Shown one piece after another: positions 53,112-53,493 of a DNA stretch of 53,493 nt. Both the position numbers and the translations under genes were made by a program. The stretch's first letter is position 1. The number at the start of each line of letters is the position of its first letter. A model generated the notes under the pieces. The model did no database searches. It saw only the letters and a list, made by a program, of their open reading frames with translations, and was not told where the DNA came from. Origin of the DNA: an uncultured Lachnospiraceae bacterium (GTDB taxonomy: Bacteria > Bacillota > Clostridia > Lachnospirales > Lachnospiraceae); NCBI GenBank assembly GCA_934339135.1, contig CAKRHP010000019.1:1-53493 (forward strand). Direction: 5' to 3'.

Positions 53112-53493
53112 TATCTTACCTCGCTTTCTCTGCTTACCACAGATTTTTCGTAAAACAGGAAAGGGTCGGCTTCTGTGCTAATCATATCATTATACGTCCT
53201 GCAAATCAACACCATTTCCCCCGCCCGCTATCCTATGATTTTGGCCAGTATAACAGGGAAATGACCACCTGACAACAGAATTTAGGAAATTGCCGTGTGT
53301 GACACGGCAAAAATAGAAAAAAGCCATGTGTGACACGATATTTCTAATAATATGCCAATCGAAAGCGTAAACAATTATATGTATTATTCCGAAGGAAGTC
53401 AATTTCTCTCGGAATAATGATAGTGTAAACTGTTCTTCGGAAAAATATGAGCAGACCAGCTCCTAGATAGTTTTAAGAACTTCAACTACCTGC
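53112..53493. other. non-coding end region with rpn promoter and small palindromes
   Basis: Minus-strand TTGATT (53204-53209), 17 bp, TATGAT (53181-53186) is a likely rpn promoter. TGCCGTGT-gtg-ACACGGCA is a perfect hairpin at 53291-53309, with a degenerate copy GCCATGTGTGACACGAT at 53323. ATTATTCCGA/TCGGAATAAT forms an inverted repeat at 53393-53428. No gene was recognised. Confidence 0.5.

Overview
The window looks like a chromosomal piece of a Clostridia member, most probably family Lachnospiraceae. The gene blocks are in Firmicutes order (yicC-remA-gmk-rpoZ and rimP-nusA-ylxR-ylxQ-infB-rbfA-nrnA-truB-ribF). Ribosome binding sites are strong AGGAGG types, promoters are sigma-A-like with 17-bp spacers, and assimilation runs through a type III glutamine synthetase plus GltBD, with no GlnR or TnrA in the window. 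The family call is inference from gene content.

Layout. 1-125: one complete tRNA-Glu(CUC) and the start of a second tRNA. 259-3860: minus-strand operon yicC-remA-gmk-rpoZ and a signal peptidase I fused to a cell-wall amidase. 3966-6776: AI-2E family exporter and lrgAB. 7148-10452: glnN and carbamate kinase on plus. 10780-11578: small AT-rich DUF3990/DUF3791 pair between terminators. 11759-17997: minus operon of a degenerate glutamine synthetase-like gene, an ANTAR regulator, carA and carB. 18090-18780: gene-poor scar with large palindromes, iteron-like repeats and a fossil resembling the end of a BREX PglX methyltransferase, abutting dtd. 19432-21746: secreted esterase with a divergent AraC regulator. 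21889-27992: gltB-gltD. 28469-30440: xpt and a xanthine permease. 30630-35651: rpsU, alaS and a Na/Pi symporter. 35884-48418: MocR regulator, the infB operon, a CwlC-like amidase and prfC. 48419-52115: long structured leader and a 32-repeat BspA-type surface protein. 52269-53111: Rpn-family nuclease.

The most interesting theme is nitrogen control. The glutamine synthetase-like protein upstream of carAB has lost most catalytic metal-binding glutamates. Its partner ANTAR protein has a receiver domain without phosphorylation residues. Two nitrogen genes elsewhere in the window (glnN and gltB) share a leader hairpin of the form GAAC-hexaloop-GTTC. The loops are AAGGGT and AAAGGG, both with A at position 1 and G at position 4, and each hairpin overlaps an intrinsic terminator. 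I infer a phosphorylation-independent antitermination circuit in which the dead GS senses glutamine or nitrogen state and controls the ANTAR protein, which opens glnN and gltBD. An ANTAR regulator next to glnA (NitR) is known in Clostridium saccharobutylicum as far as I recall; the pseudo-GS partner would be the new part.

Other points are the LepB-amidase fusion, a possible riboswitch-like leader before the BspA protein, a 55-bp tail-to-tail coding overlap, and an extreme Arg/Gly/Asn/Asp-rich segment in IF2.
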